From SIG672 sp045605765 (lineage in GTDB: Bacteria > Bacillota > Clostridia > Oscillospirales > CAG-272): a stretch of 64,000 nucleotides of DNA. Shown one piece after another: positions 33,192 through 42,122 of the stretch. The stretch is taken from positions 172,373 through 236,372 of the forward strand of contig JAZUQQ010000004.1 of assembly GCA_045605765.1 (NCBI GenBank), written 5' to 3'. The notes under the pieces were generated by a model, which searched no databases, was not told the DNA's origin, and worked only from the letters and a program-made list of their open reading frames with translations. The translations under genes were made by a program, and so were the position numbers. Position 1 is the first letter of the stretch; every line of letters starts with the position of its first letter.

Positions 33192-34760
33192 TTATGAATC
33201 ATAGAAATTCCTCGAAATCACTTCTTGCTGCCACTCAGGAGAAAGGCTTGTAAATTTTGCAGAGAACCCTGTAACACGTACAATTAAATCCGGATACTTC
33301 TCGGGATGTTTTTGCGCATCAAGAAGTTCTTCTTTTGACGTACAATTGAGTTGAAGCGACTGAAGTGCCGATTTCGCAGCAACACGAAGGAATGTCTCAC
33401 AATAATCAAGAGTGATAGTCTTGGGTAATATAATATTCACCACCGAATTTGCCGCCATTGTGGAAGGATCAAGTTTAGTAAGACTATTAATCACGTCATG
33501 CACACATGCAATTCGTTTCAGGCGAGACGGAGTTAAGCCTTGCGCAAAATACTCTCCGTTTTTTCTTCCATCTGGGAAAGCAAGTGTTCTTGCTCCCCAA
33601 TGTCGAATTTCGGTATAGGTCAAATGACCCATATGAACTTTACCGCCATAAGTTCCAACCTTTTTTTGACAAATTGCAAATAGGTCGTTATTGAAACGAT
33701 TGGCGATTCGGCAGGATTCCTCGCTACCGTCTCCCCACCCAGGACAAGCTATAGCCTCCATTCTCATCTCTTCGTTCTCTTCCCAATTAGAACGTACTGC
33801 CGTCAACATTTCATTTAACGAGTATTTATTTCTATCATAAACCAGTGTTTTAATAGCAAGTAAAGAATCTACGATATTAGGAAGCCCAAACATTAACAAA
33901 TAATCATCGCTGTATTTCGCCCCGCGCATAGTAAAATCTTTACGGTTTTCCAAACAATTTTCCAAGGTTGACGAAAAAATCGGAAATCTATCAACTTTAT
34001 GAAAAATTTGCCCACCTCTTCTCGTGATATCCAGCTTCGTATCGATAAGCAGCTCACAGTTACGTAACGTTTTTTGATAAATATCTTCAAAGCTATCTTT
34101 AGGGTCAATCTGTTCAACAAAAAGCCCAGTCTTTTCCATCTTTTGCGTCAAATTATGTACGGAAAATTCAAAAGCCTTCAATAAATTCACATAACCCCCG
34201 TGATCATACTTTTCTTGATTACTTGCCATTCCCCAACAGCCTGTAACGAAATAATCGCGAGCCTCAATCATTGGTCTACCACTCTTTAAAAGGGCTGGAA
34301 TAATAGCATCATCATTCACAATCAAGACAGTGCTCGTACCTTTGACTATCGCTTTACAGATTTCGTTTAAATATTCTTTAGGAGAATCTTTGGAGTAACG
34401 GGCTTTAATCTTGGGGAATATAATCCTTTTTTCTCGCGTTGCACGCAAAAACATCTGTGTGACTTCGTTATAAAGCGGTAAGCCTTCATCATCACACCCA
34501 CCAAGAATGTAGGTGTTCTCCAACTCGTGATCAGCGTATCCTGCCATAATCATATTGTGGTCGTAATGACAATCCCAAATTAAAAGAAATTGACAAATGA
34601 GTTGATAGGCACTTTCTGGCGTCAAACGTCCTTCTTTGATATCAGCACGATAAAATTTAATCAAATCTTTATCGACTCTTCCGAAAGTATTAGGTCCAAT
34701 ACCCTCTAACGAGCCTAATATCATTAAAATAGTGATACACCAATTAAAGTTGAAAAACAA
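33192..34760 (-). pseudogene. Glycyl-radical enzyme (PFL-like), N-terminally truncated
   Basis: The frame begins at TTG 34760 (or ATG 34724) and gives about 510-522 residues; PFL-family enzymes usually have about 750-850. The remaining part contains the thiyl-radical cysteine loop (VTGCWGM) and the C-terminal glycyl loop (RVTGFSAKF), so both catalytic residues survive. The first family-like block is LGSLEGIGPNTFGRVDKDL, which normally lies some 250 residues into these proteins. An in-frame stop stands at 34785-34787 and an opposing promoter starts at 34820, so the missing part is not nearby. The substrate cannot be stated. Confidence 0.8.
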
Positions 34761-34819
34761 TGGACAAAGAAGAAATTTTGTAAATTACGGAATTATTTTA
34801 TTAAATCTAAATTTTTCTA

Positions 34820-34848
34820 TTGACACCAAAAATTATACATACTATAAT
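34820..34848 (+). promoter_or_regulatory. Perfect-consensus promoter of the frameshifted AraC gene
   Basis: TTGACA (34820-34825), 17 bases, TATAAT (34843-34848), 30 bases before the start codon. Confidence 0.9.
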
Positions 34849-34877
34849 TTTATAAATCGAAAGGAGGGAATATTGTT

Positions 34878-35641
34878 ATGGATTTTTCAAATCTCAAGGT
34901 AAAAGATATATGTAGTGTGGTGCGATATAATACTAGTTTGACGCATTGGAAAGCGCAAAATAGAACCCATCACATCATCGGAATCAAACTTGAAGGGTCC
35001 GCAATACACGATTTTGGCTATAAAAAATTTGTATTATCAAGAAATTGTATTTATTTTTTTAATCAAAAAGACAACTATTCCGTAGACGTATACGAACAAG
35101 GCGAAGTTATTTCTATCCATTTTAGCACGTATGAAGAAATTAATACCGATAGTTTTTGCATTCCCTTATCCGTTTCCTACGAATTTTTAGCAATCTTAAA
35201 AAAAGCCGAGGCAGCTTATAAATCTAAAGATTGCTTAACAACTTTATCCCTTGTATATGAATTTTGCGCAAAGCTCGAACAACTACAAAAAAATCTTATT
35301 CACCTACGGATCAACGTATGACGAATGCTAAATCATATATAGATATGCATTTCAATGAAAGCGACTGCTTTGACCAGGTCATATTAAAAAGCGGATTAAC
35401 CGCACGAAGTTTCGGGGACTTATTTAAAAAAAACTTCCATATAACACCCAATAAATACATTATTTTTTGCAAAGTAGAATACGCTAAAGCATTGCTTTCC
35501 ACGCAGGAATTTTCCATAGCCAATGTGGCTGAAATATGTGGCTTTTCGGATGTATATTATTTCAGTAAAACTTTTAAAAACTATACTGGTACTAATCCTA
35601 GTAAATGGTTTTCGAGTACAAAAAAACTGTATAATAACTAA
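34878..35641 (+). pseudogene. AraC-family regulator with a -1 frameshift in an A-run
   Basis: The first frame (34878-35321) encodes the cupin-like sensor half (THHIIGIKLEGSAIHDFGYK). The second frame (up to 35641) encodes the DNA-binding half (LTARSFGDLFKKNF, then IANVAEICGFSDVYYFSKTFKNY). They join at the poly-A tract near 35286-35292: seven As are present where eight would keep QLQKKSYSPTDQ in frame. The protein would then be about 254 residues, normal for the family. A strong promoter and an AAGGAGGG site precede it. Slippage at the A-run could still yield full-length product, or the base may be a sequencing error. Confidence 0.82.
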
Positions 35642-35768
35642 ATCTAATACTCTCTTAATTTCTATTAATGACTATTTTACTCAAATCTCTTGGTTACGCA
35701 TTACATTATTTCCTCCGCCGTTGACAACAACTGTATACCTCATCCCGCCCAGCAGCTGTCTGTTTTTA

Positions 35769-36674
35769 TTATTTAACCACAGTCAAAAGAAACTCGAAAT
35801 CTCCGCTGAGCCTTACGCCCTCGCAGGAGATTGGCAGAAGCACACTACTACCCGAGGAAACGTCGAGATCTCCGACCTTTCCCTTGCCCGAAAGCACGAG
35901 AATATGGCGGAATTTATCAGAATTCCCGATTATTTTGCCGCAAGAGGAGTCCTTCTTTTCAACTCTGAAAATATCGCAGTCGGCCAGGAGATCTTCGCTC
36001 ACTTCGTCCGCGCACGAATATCGTAATTTATCAATATCCTCTTTTTTGTAAAGCTCGATAACGTCGAGCGCTTTTTTGATATGGAGCTCTCTTCCGCGGT
36101 CATAATCGTAAACGCGGTAGGTGACGTTCGAGGACTGTTGTATCTCGGCTATAAGAATACCGCCGCCGATCGCGTGGACACAACCCGCAGGGATAAAGAA
36201 CACGTCGCCGCGGTGAACGTCCACGTAGTTAAGGCACTCGCCTATCCTGTTTTCCTCGACCGCCTTGGCAAAATCCTCTTTGCTGACGCCCTCGCAAAGT
36301 CCGTAGACCAGCCTTGCGCCCGGCTCGGCATCGACGACGTACCACATCTCGGTCTTTCCGCGATCACCCTCGTGTTTGTTTGCATATTCATCGTTGGGGT
36401 GAACCTGCACCGAAAGAGTTTCTTTGGCGTCAATAAATTTAATAAGCACGGGGAAATCATCGGTTTCATCAATATCGTACAGATTTTTGCCGTTCATTTT
36501 TCCGCCGACGATAGTATTGACCTCGTTTGCTCTTACGGCAAGCTCCCATGTTTCGGCAATACTTTGCCCGACATTTTCCCCTTTTGAGAATTCTCTCGAA
36601 AGTCGATCTCCTCCCCAAATTATATCCTTGCAAACAGGGGCAAGGATCAAGGGCTCATTTGCTCGTTCTTTCAT
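35769..36674 (-). CDS. manA: Mannose-6-phosphate isomerase, class I
   Basis: A 301-residue cupin enzyme interconverting mannose-6-phosphate and fructose-6-phosphate. The zinc-site motif QVHPNDEYANKHEG (about residues 92-105), the downstream GKTEMWYV and the PAGCVHAIGGGILIAEIQQSS loop identify the family. The short form (about 300 residues) is the type common in Firmicutes and lacks the helical insertion of the Escherichia coli enzyme. It is monocistronic or ends a run with the BspA-like gene upstream, but a terminator lies between them. Confidence 0.93.
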   Translation of the reverse strand: MKERANEPLILAPVCKDIIWGGDRLSREFSKGENVGQSIAETWELAVRANEVNTIVGGKMNGKNLYDIDETDDFPVLIKFIDAKETLSVQVHPNDEYANKHEGDRGKTEMWYVVDAEPGARLVYGLCEGVSKEDFAKAVEENRIGECLNYVDVHRGDVFFIPAGCVHAIGGGILIAEIQQSSNVTYRVYDYDRGRELHIKKALDVIELYKKEDIDKLRYSCADEVSEDLLADCDIFRVEKKDSSCGKIIGNSDKFRHILVLSGKGKVGDLDVSSGSSVLLPISCEGVRLSGDFEFLLTVVK

Positions 36675-36691
36675 AACTGTCTCATATAAAC

Positions 36692-36719
36692 AATAAAGTC
36701 GGGGCTTCCCGACTTTATT
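36692..36719 (-). terminator. Terminator of the BspA-like lipoprotein gene
   Basis: AATAAAGTCGGG-GCTT-CCCGACTTTATT: a perfect 12-bp stem after the stop at 36735, followed on the minus strand by TTGTTTAT. Confidence 0.82.
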
Positions 36720-36734
36720 TAGGTTCTTGGTTTA

Positions 36735-37628
36735 TTACTCGGTAATTCCGAGCGCATCAATTATAATATCGTTTCCTTCTCCAATAGCGATAACAGAAGC
36801 ATCCTCGCCTGCAAAGGTTACAGTAGTAAGTGCGGCGCAACTGTCAAAAGCATTGTTTCCGATAGTCGCTATGGTGTCAGGGAGTGACACCTCGGTTATT
36901 TTACTGCACCACTTGAAAGCGTCCGCCCCAATAGATACGAGCGAGTCGCCGAGATTTATCGAGGTAAGGGATGTGCAGAATGCAAATGCACCGCCTTCAA
37001 TAGCAGTAATTTTACCCTTGAAGGTAACACTTTCAAGAGAAGTACATTCTCCGCAGAGCGAATCGGGTATCACCGTAACACCTGCGGGAATTGCAAGCGA
37101 TTTGAGAGAAGTAGCGTAATTAAACACTCTCGTTCCAAGAGTCGTAAGGCTATCGGGTAGAGTTACGCTTTCAAGTGCGTAGTTATACCAAAACGCCTCG
37201 TCTGCGATCTCCTTGACTCCTTCGGGAACAACAATAGATTTGAGAATTCTATTCTTTTCAAAGGCGCCCTTGCCTATTTTGGTAACCGGAATGTCGTTTA
37301 TCTTAGCAGGAATTTCGAGATCAATGAGAACGATCTCTTCCACGCCATCCTCTTTTTCGTCGGCGGTAGCTACATCATCAGCTTCTTCGGTAAAATCGAA
37401 GTCGTATTCGGTTATCTCGATCTCCTCGTCGTCATAGATATTATATGTATATCCTTTGAATTTAAGGCCTCTCTTGATATTAACCCTGTTTTGATCGTTA
37501 CCACCGGTACTATCATCTCCCATGTTAGCATCGGGATTTACTTGACCGTCGTCATAATTTCCGCTACACGAAACAAGAACGGTAGTCAAAAGAATAGCAA
37601 AAACAAGTAACAGCGTAGTTTTTTTCAT
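36735..37628 (-). CDS. BspA-like leucine-rich-repeat lipoprotein
   Basis: A 297-residue surface protein with a signal peptide ending at the lipobox VLVSC (Cys21). A variable acidic segment follows (about 22-105), then LRR_5/BspA repeats with the unit pattern I-x-x-x-AF-x-x-C-x-x-L-x-x-V-x-L-P (e.g. IGKGAFEKNRILKSIVVPEG, LVSIGADAFKWCSKITEVSL). Such repeats mediate adhesion or protein binding at the cell surface in gut and oral bacteria. The gene has its own promoter and a leader of about 100 bases. Confidence 0.87.
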   Translation of the reverse strand: MKKTTLLLVFAILLTTVLVSCSGNYDDGQVNPDANMGDDSTGGNDQNRVNIKRGLKFKGYTYNIYDDEEIEITEYDFDFTEEADDVATADEKEDGVEEIVLIDLEIPAKINDIPVTKIGKGAFEKNRILKSIVVPEGVKEIADEAFWYNYALESVTLPDSLTTLGTRVFNYATSLKSLAIPAGVTVIPDSLCGECTSLESVTFKGKITAIEGGAFAFCTSLTSINLGDSLVSIGADAFKWCSKITEVSLPDTIATIGNNAFDSCAALTTVTFAGEDASVIAIGEGNDIIIDALGITE

Positions 37629-37736
37629 TTGGTTCAGCGTAAGTTTCCTTTAAAAGAAAACCTTTTCCTTTCTTTCGCGAGTTATGCCTGCGGTGAAACA
37701 GACATCTCAGCGCAAAGCTTATTACTATACTGTGTA

Positions 37737-37765
37737 ATTATAACATTTCTTATCATATTTGTCAA
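37737..37765 (-). promoter_or_regulatory. Perfect-consensus promoter of the BspA-like gene
   Basis: Minus strand TTGACA (37765-37760), 17 bases, TATAAT (37742-37737). Confidence 0.9.
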
Positions 37766-37861
37766 CAACAATTTTATTAAATTTAATGTTAGTTCCCACT
37801 ATTTTAAAGTTATTTACCATATATTAACTCAAAAACCCACACAAATTTACAAAAAGTTTAA

Positions 37862-37889
37862 TTGCTCTCGACCTTTTATGTGGTATAAT
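37862..37889 (+). promoter_or_regulatory. Promoter of the DUF5685-DnaJ gene pair
   Basis: TTGCTC (37862-37867), 16 bases, TATAAT (37884-37889), 37 bases before the ATG at 37927. Confidence 0.65.
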
Positions 37890-37926
37890 GAATTATTATA
37901 GTATTAAGAGAGAAGGTGCGTGGTAT

Positions 37927-38841
37927 ATGTTTGGATATGTTAAAGCGATGATCCCCGAACTTAAAGTCAAGCAATATGAGCTTTACAAAAGCGTTTACTG
38001 CGGACTTTGCCATCATATAAAAAAACGCAACAAATTTATGACCTTCTCGCTCAGTTACGATTTCGTACTACCCTCGCTGTTCGCTCTAGCCTTTACTGAC
38101 AAGGAAAATATCAACTTCCAGAAGAAAAGGTGTCTTGCGCATCCACTCAAAAAGCATAGGGTCCTCGATGGCGGAGAAGCTATGCAGTCAGTAGCCGATG
38201 CCGCAGTCCTACTCGTTTACTATAAACTGCTCGATGACAAAACCGACAAAGACGAAGGCTTTTCAAAGCGACTGGCGTCATCCTTTGCCCTGCTCTTTGC
38301 AAGCAGCGCGCGAAAAAAAGTTTTAAAAGCAGGACTTACTGATACCGATGAAATCATAAAAACAAAAATCTCTCAGCTCTCTCTTTGCGAAAAGGAAGAA
38401 AGAGAAAGCGTTTACGCGAGTGCGACTATATTCGGAGAGCTTCTCGCCGAAGTTTTCTCGGTCTCTATTCAAAACGAGTTTGATAGGCGCTGTATGCACG
38501 AGATCGGATACCGCGTGGGTCGGTGGGTATATATTGCCGACGCTCTCGACGATATACAAAAAGACCGTAAAAACAGAAGTTACAACCCTTTCGTTTTATC
38601 GGGCGAGGACACCGACTCGGAGAGTTTTACGCAGAATATCGATACGTCCCTGCGCCTAGAACTGGCAGAGAGCGAAAAAGCTTTAAACTTGCTCAAAATA
38701 AACGACAAAGGATTACTCGGCCTTATCGAAAATATACTCTATATCGGTATGCCTGACGTAATCTCCCGCATACTATCTAAAAATTCTGACAAGACAAATA
38801 AAACCATCTGCAAAGATACCGAAAGGATATATTTTAAATGA
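37927..38841 (+). CDS. DUF5685-family protein
   Basis: The ATG at 37927 is chosen over 37888 because an AGAGAAGGTG site precedes it and 37888 overlaps the promoter. The 304-residue, mainly helical protein starts MFGYVKAMIPELKVKQYELY and carries the CGLCHHI cysteine pair, a conserved C-LAHPLKKH segment and GRWVYIADALDDIQKDRK, all typical of DUF5685. The aspartate-rich VYIADALDDIQKD segment recalls metal-binding helices, but no activity is known. It overlaps the DnaJ-like gene by 4 bases. Confidence 0.82.
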   Translation: MFGYVKAMIPELKVKQYELYKSVYCGLCHHIKKRNKFMTFSLSYDFVLPSLFALAFTDKENINFQKKRCLAHPLKKHRVLDGGEAMQSVADAAVLLVYYKLLDDKTDKDEGFSKRLASSFALLFASSARKKVLKAGLTDTDEIIKTKISQLSLCEKEERESVYASATIFGELLAEVFSVSIQNEFDRRCMHEIGYRVGRWVYIADALDDIQKDRKNRSYNPFVLSGEDTDSESFTQNIDTSLRLELAESEKALNLLKINDKGLLGLIENILYIGMPDVISRILSKNSDKTNKTICKDTERIYFK

Positions 38842-39464
38842 ACGATCCGTACAAGGTGCTCGGCGTATCGCGCGATGCCACCGACGAAGAAATAAAAAAA
38901 GCGTACCGCGAGCTTGCTCGCAAATACCACCCGGACAACTATGCCAACAATCCCCTTGCCGATCTGGTACAGGAAAAAATGAAGGAAATAAACGAGGCGT
39001 ATGACGAGATCCAGCGTTCACGCGCGTCCTCTCGTTCTTCCTCATCGGGATATTACGACACCTCTTACACGTCGGACGGCACTTACGATGCGGCACTCAA
39101 AGAGGTCAGAATACTTATAAATTCGGGGCAGTATAGCGAAGCGACCATTAAGCTCGACGCGCTTCCCAAAAGCGCGCGCAACGCGGAGTGGCATTTTCTC
39201 AAAGGCTGTCTGCTAATGCAAAGAGGATATTATTACGATGCTACGAGGCTTTTTGAAACAGCGTGCTATCTCGATCCAAACAACGAGGAATACAGAAATG
39301 CTATGAACGAGCTGAAAATGAGAGCAAACTCATACGGCGATCGCTATCGTAGGGCAAACACATCATCCGGCTCGGACGATATGCTTTGTAATCTTTGCAC
39401 GAATCTGATATGCGCCGACTGTCTGTGCGAGATGTGTGGTGGAGACCTCATCGGCTGTCTGTAA
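38838..39464 (+). CDS. J-domain (DnaJ-like) co-chaperone with TPR-like and Cys-rich segments
   Basis: A 208-residue protein. The J domain spans residues 1-68 with the HPD tripeptide at 31-33 (KYHPDNY). A serine-rich linker precedes two TPR-like helices (about 90-150). The C terminus is cysteine-rich (CNLCTNLICADCLCEMCGG). It should stimulate an Hsp70, but it lacks the G/F and substrate domains of true DnaJ, so it is a specialised J protein. The ATGA overlap with DUF5685 indicates coupled expression and probably a joint role. Confidence 0.88.
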   Translation: MNDPYKVLGVSRDATDEEIKKAYRELARKYHPDNYANNPLADLVQEKMKEINEAYDEIQRSRASSRSSSSGYYDTSYTSDGTYDAALKEVRILINSGQYSEATIKLDALPKSARNAEWHFLKGCLLMQRGYYYDATRLFETACYLDPNNEEYRNAMNELKMRANSYGDRYRRANTSSGSDDMLCNLCTNLICADCLCEMCGGDLIGCL

Positions 39465-39534
39465 AGATATTTTATACAAACAAGATTTCGGAGATTTTAA
39501 GAGCTCTTTTATCGGTTCTTAAACTGATGAATTT

Positions 39535-40059
39535 ATGAAGAAAACGAAAATCATCGTACTAAATGCCTTATTATCGGCGCTTGCTTCTGCAATACTTTGT
39601 CTCGGTTCGATTCTTGGCGACCTTGACCTTACATTCGCCGCTCTAGCTTCACTTCCCGTTTTCTGGGCGGTCCTTGAACTGGGAATAGGGTCAGCTTGCG
39701 CGGTATGGCTGGTGACGTCGGCAATCTCGTTTATGCTCGCCCCATCAAAATTCGCCGCCGCAATGTTTGCACTTTTCGTAGGAATCTACCCTATAATCAA
39801 GCTTTGGTCGGAAAAATACCGTCCGTTTATCTCGTGGATTATAAAAATTGCATCGGTAAACATCGCAACGCTGATCCTTACTCTGCTTGCCAAACTTGTT
39901 TTCTTCCCGAATATGAAAGAGGCGTGGTGGGTATATGCGGCAACCCTGATTCTGGCGAACGCGGCGACCGTGCTTTTCGATATGCTTCTCGGACGTCTTG
40001 CTATCATTTATTTTGTAAGACTGAGAAAAAAACTTGGCATCAGGAAAAACAAAAAATAA
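39535..40059 (+). CDS. Integral membrane protein, about five helices
   Basis: A 174-residue hydrophobic protein with helices near residues 8-28, 33-50, 52-69, 72-90, 99-120 and 134-160. The spacing and the conserved small residues recall S-component (ECF-type) vitamin transporters, but no substrate-class motif is visible. It follows the DUF5685-DnaJ pair in the same direction (70-base gap). Ribosome site is weak. Function unknown. Confidence 0.72.
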   Translation: MKKTKIIVLNALLSALASAILCLGSILGDLDLTFAALASLPVFWAVLELGIGSACAVWLVTSAISFMLAPSKFAAAMFALFVGIYPIIKLWSEKYRPFISWIIKIASVNIATLILTLLAKLVFFPNMKEAWWVYAATLILANAATVLFDMLLGRLAIIYFVRLRKKLGIRKNKK

Positions 40060-40118
40060 TTATCGCCTTGTGGATAAAATTGCAAAAATTATGCAATAAT
40101 ATACGTGAGGTGATTTTT

Positions 40119-40577
40119 ATGCAACTTACGCAAAAAGAAAAAGACTTACTGAAAGACATGAAGGATGAGGAGCAGCTCTGTATTGACAAATATACCCGTC
40201 ACGCTCAGACTGCTCACGACGCACAGCTCAAAAATCTGTTTTCTTGCATTGCTCAGGTCGAAAGAGAGCATCTCAACACTCTTTCGTCCATAGAATCGTC
40301 AGGCACAGTTCCGAGCTCCTCGGGTGGCGGCACTAACTGCCCCACCACATTTACTGCGACCTACAACTCTACCGAAACGAGCAACAAAAAGGACGACTGC
40401 TTCCTTTGCAGTGACCTTCTCGCAGGAGAAAAACACGCGTCTCACCTTTACGACACCTGTGTTTTCGAGTTCGGAGACACAAACATCAGAAACACTATCA
40501 ACCACATTCAGAAGGAAGAGCAGAATCACGGCAAAATGATTTACGACTATATGAAAACCAATTCTATGTACTCGTAA
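40119..40577 (+). CDS. Coat-F-like ferritin-fold protein
   Basis: The start ATG 40119 follows a GTGAGGTGA site and gives 152 residues. Two pairs of helices (KEKDLLKDMKDEEQLCIDKY, NLFSCIAQVEREHLNTL; ECF-like DCFLCSDLLAGEKHASHLYD and IQKEEQNHGKMIYDYM) form a four-helix ferritin-like bundle separated by a Ser/Gly/Thr-rich linker (about 65-92), as in CotF-family spore-coat proteins. This supports a spore-forming host. Short length and the linker are normal for the family. Confidence 0.82.
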   Translation: MQLTQKEKDLLKDMKDEEQLCIDKYTRHAQTAHDAQLKNLFSCIAQVEREHLNTLSSIESSGTVPSSSGGGTNCPTTFTATYNSTETSNKKDDCFLCSDLLAGEKHASHLYDTCVFEFGDTNIRNTINHIQKEEQNHGKMIYDYMKTNSMYS

Positions 40578-40585
40578 ACAGTGTG

Positions 40586-40625
40586 CGGCGGAGCAAGCTG
40601 ATAGCTTACTCCGCCGTATATTTTT
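40586..40625 (+). terminator. Terminator of the coat-F-like gene
   Basis: CGGCGGAG-C-AAGCT-GAT-AGCTT-A-CTCCGCCG (one mismatch), followed by TATATTTTT. Confidence 0.85.
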
Positions 40626-40631
40626 ATGAAA

Positions 40632-42101
40632 TTATCTCACGTTCTTTTTCCACGATCCGGGAGAAAAGAATACTATGATCGGGAATATTTCAAGTCGTCC
40701 GAGAAGCATGCTAAGAGAAAACACCATCTTAGAAAGAGGAGAATATGCCGAGAAATTTCCCATAGGCCCGACCATTCCGAGACCCGGTCCTACGTTGTTG
40801 AAGCAGGTAAGCCCTGCTGTAAGGTTAGTCGTAAAATCAAAGCCGTCAAGCGAGACCATGATTGTCGAGACCACTATGATAAATATATACATTACGAAAT
40901 AAACGAGCGTACTGCGAACTATCGCATTATCGACAGGTGCGCCTTCAAGACGTACTGTCGTCACCGCGCGCGGGTGAAGAAGCCTCTTCATCTCCTGCGC
41001 GAATGTTTTAAGCAGGAGCATCATTCGGCTGATTTTAAGTCCGCCCGCAGTTGAGCCTGCACATCCGCCGAGAATTATCAACATAACGAGAAGCACTTGC
41101 GCAAAGGACGGCCACAAAAGCGCAAAATCGACCGTTCCGTATCCCGTAGTTGAAATTATTGCGGCAACCTGAAAAAACGCGTGTCTCAGCGAGGTTGCCA
41201 CGCTTCCGTAAAGATTATAAATATTTGCCGCGATAAGGAGGGTCGTAACGCCGACTATGGCGAGATAAACTCTGAGCTCCTCGCTTTTGAACGCTTCCCT
41301 TGCTCTTTTTATCAGAATAAGATAGAAAAGGTTGAAGTTTATTCCAAAGAGCACCATAAATATCGCCAGCACCATCTCTATGTATGCGCTGTCGTAATAC
41401 GCGATACCCTCACTGCGTACTGCAAATCCGCCCGTTCCCGCAGTTCCAAATGCACTGCAAAGCGCATCGAAAAGAGGCATGTCGCCAAGCAGGAGAAGAA
41501 CTGCAAGAATCGCCGTCATTACGGCATAAACCGCATACAATATTATTGCCGTTTGACGTATGCGCGGCACGAGCTTTCCGACAACGGGACCGGGGACCTC
41601 TGCCTTCATAAGATGCATGGAGTCTGACATCGGCATTATAGCGAGAACGAAGACAAGAACTCCCATTCCGCCCACCCAGTGAGAAAAGCTCCGCCAGAAA
41701 AGCAGGCATTTGGGAAGCGCGCCCGGATCCGTACAGATCGTCGCTCCCGTTGTCGTAAAGCCGGATACCATCTCGAAAATACAGTCCCATATCGACGAGA
41801 ACTGCGTAACGTCGCCGAATGTATCAAAGCTGCTTATGTAAAACGGAAGCGCTCCGACGAGCGACATAAATATCCACGCCGCCGCGACCACGAAAAATCC
41901 GTCGCGCGCATATATTACCGTGTTTTTCGGCTTTTTGAGACCTATCGTCAGTCCCGCAATCAGAAGTATCATCATCGGTATCGCAAAGGAAAGCGTCGCT
42001 CTTTCACCGTATATTACCCCGACTGCCACAGAGGGTATCATCAGGAAGAACTCGGCAAGCAGAACGCGTCCCAAGAGATACGCTATCATTTTTCTGTTCA
42101 T
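40632..42101 (-). CDS. trkH: Potassium transporter TrkH
   Basis: A 489-residue membrane subunit, larger than the KtrB-type protein at 30770. Pore loops are recognisable at FTTTGATICTDPG, FGTAGTGGFAVRSEG, STTGYGTVDFALLW and FNNVGPGLGMVG. It pairs with the double-RCK TrkA encoded just upstream. It closes the CPBP-pepD-trkA-trkH run. Start has an AAAGAGATGAAATT leader. Confidence 0.93.
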   Translation of the reverse strand: MNRKMIAYLLGRVLLAEFFLMIPSVAVGVIYGERATLSFAIPMMILLIAGLTIGLKKPKNTVIYARDGFFVVAAAWIFMSLVGALPFYISSFDTFGDVTQFSSIWDCIFEMVSGFTTTGATICTDPGALPKCLLFWRSFSHWVGGMGVLVFVLAIMPMSDSMHLMKAEVPGPVVGKLVPRIRQTAIILYAVYAVMTAILAVLLLLGDMPLFDALCSAFGTAGTGGFAVRSEGIAYYDSAYIEMVLAIFMVLFGINFNLFYLILIKRAREAFKSEELRVYLAIVGVTTLLIAANIYNLYGSVATSLRHAFFQVAAIISTTGYGTVDFALLWPSFAQVLLVMLIILGGCAGSTAGGLKISRMMLLLKTFAQEMKRLLHPRAVTTVRLEGAPVDNAIVRSTLVYFVMYIFIIVVSTIMVSLDGFDFTTNLTAGLTCFNNVGPGLGMVGPMGNFSAYSPLSKMVFSLSMLLGRLEIFPIIVFFSPGSWKKNVR

Positions 42102-42122
42102 AATTTCATCTCTTTTACAAAT

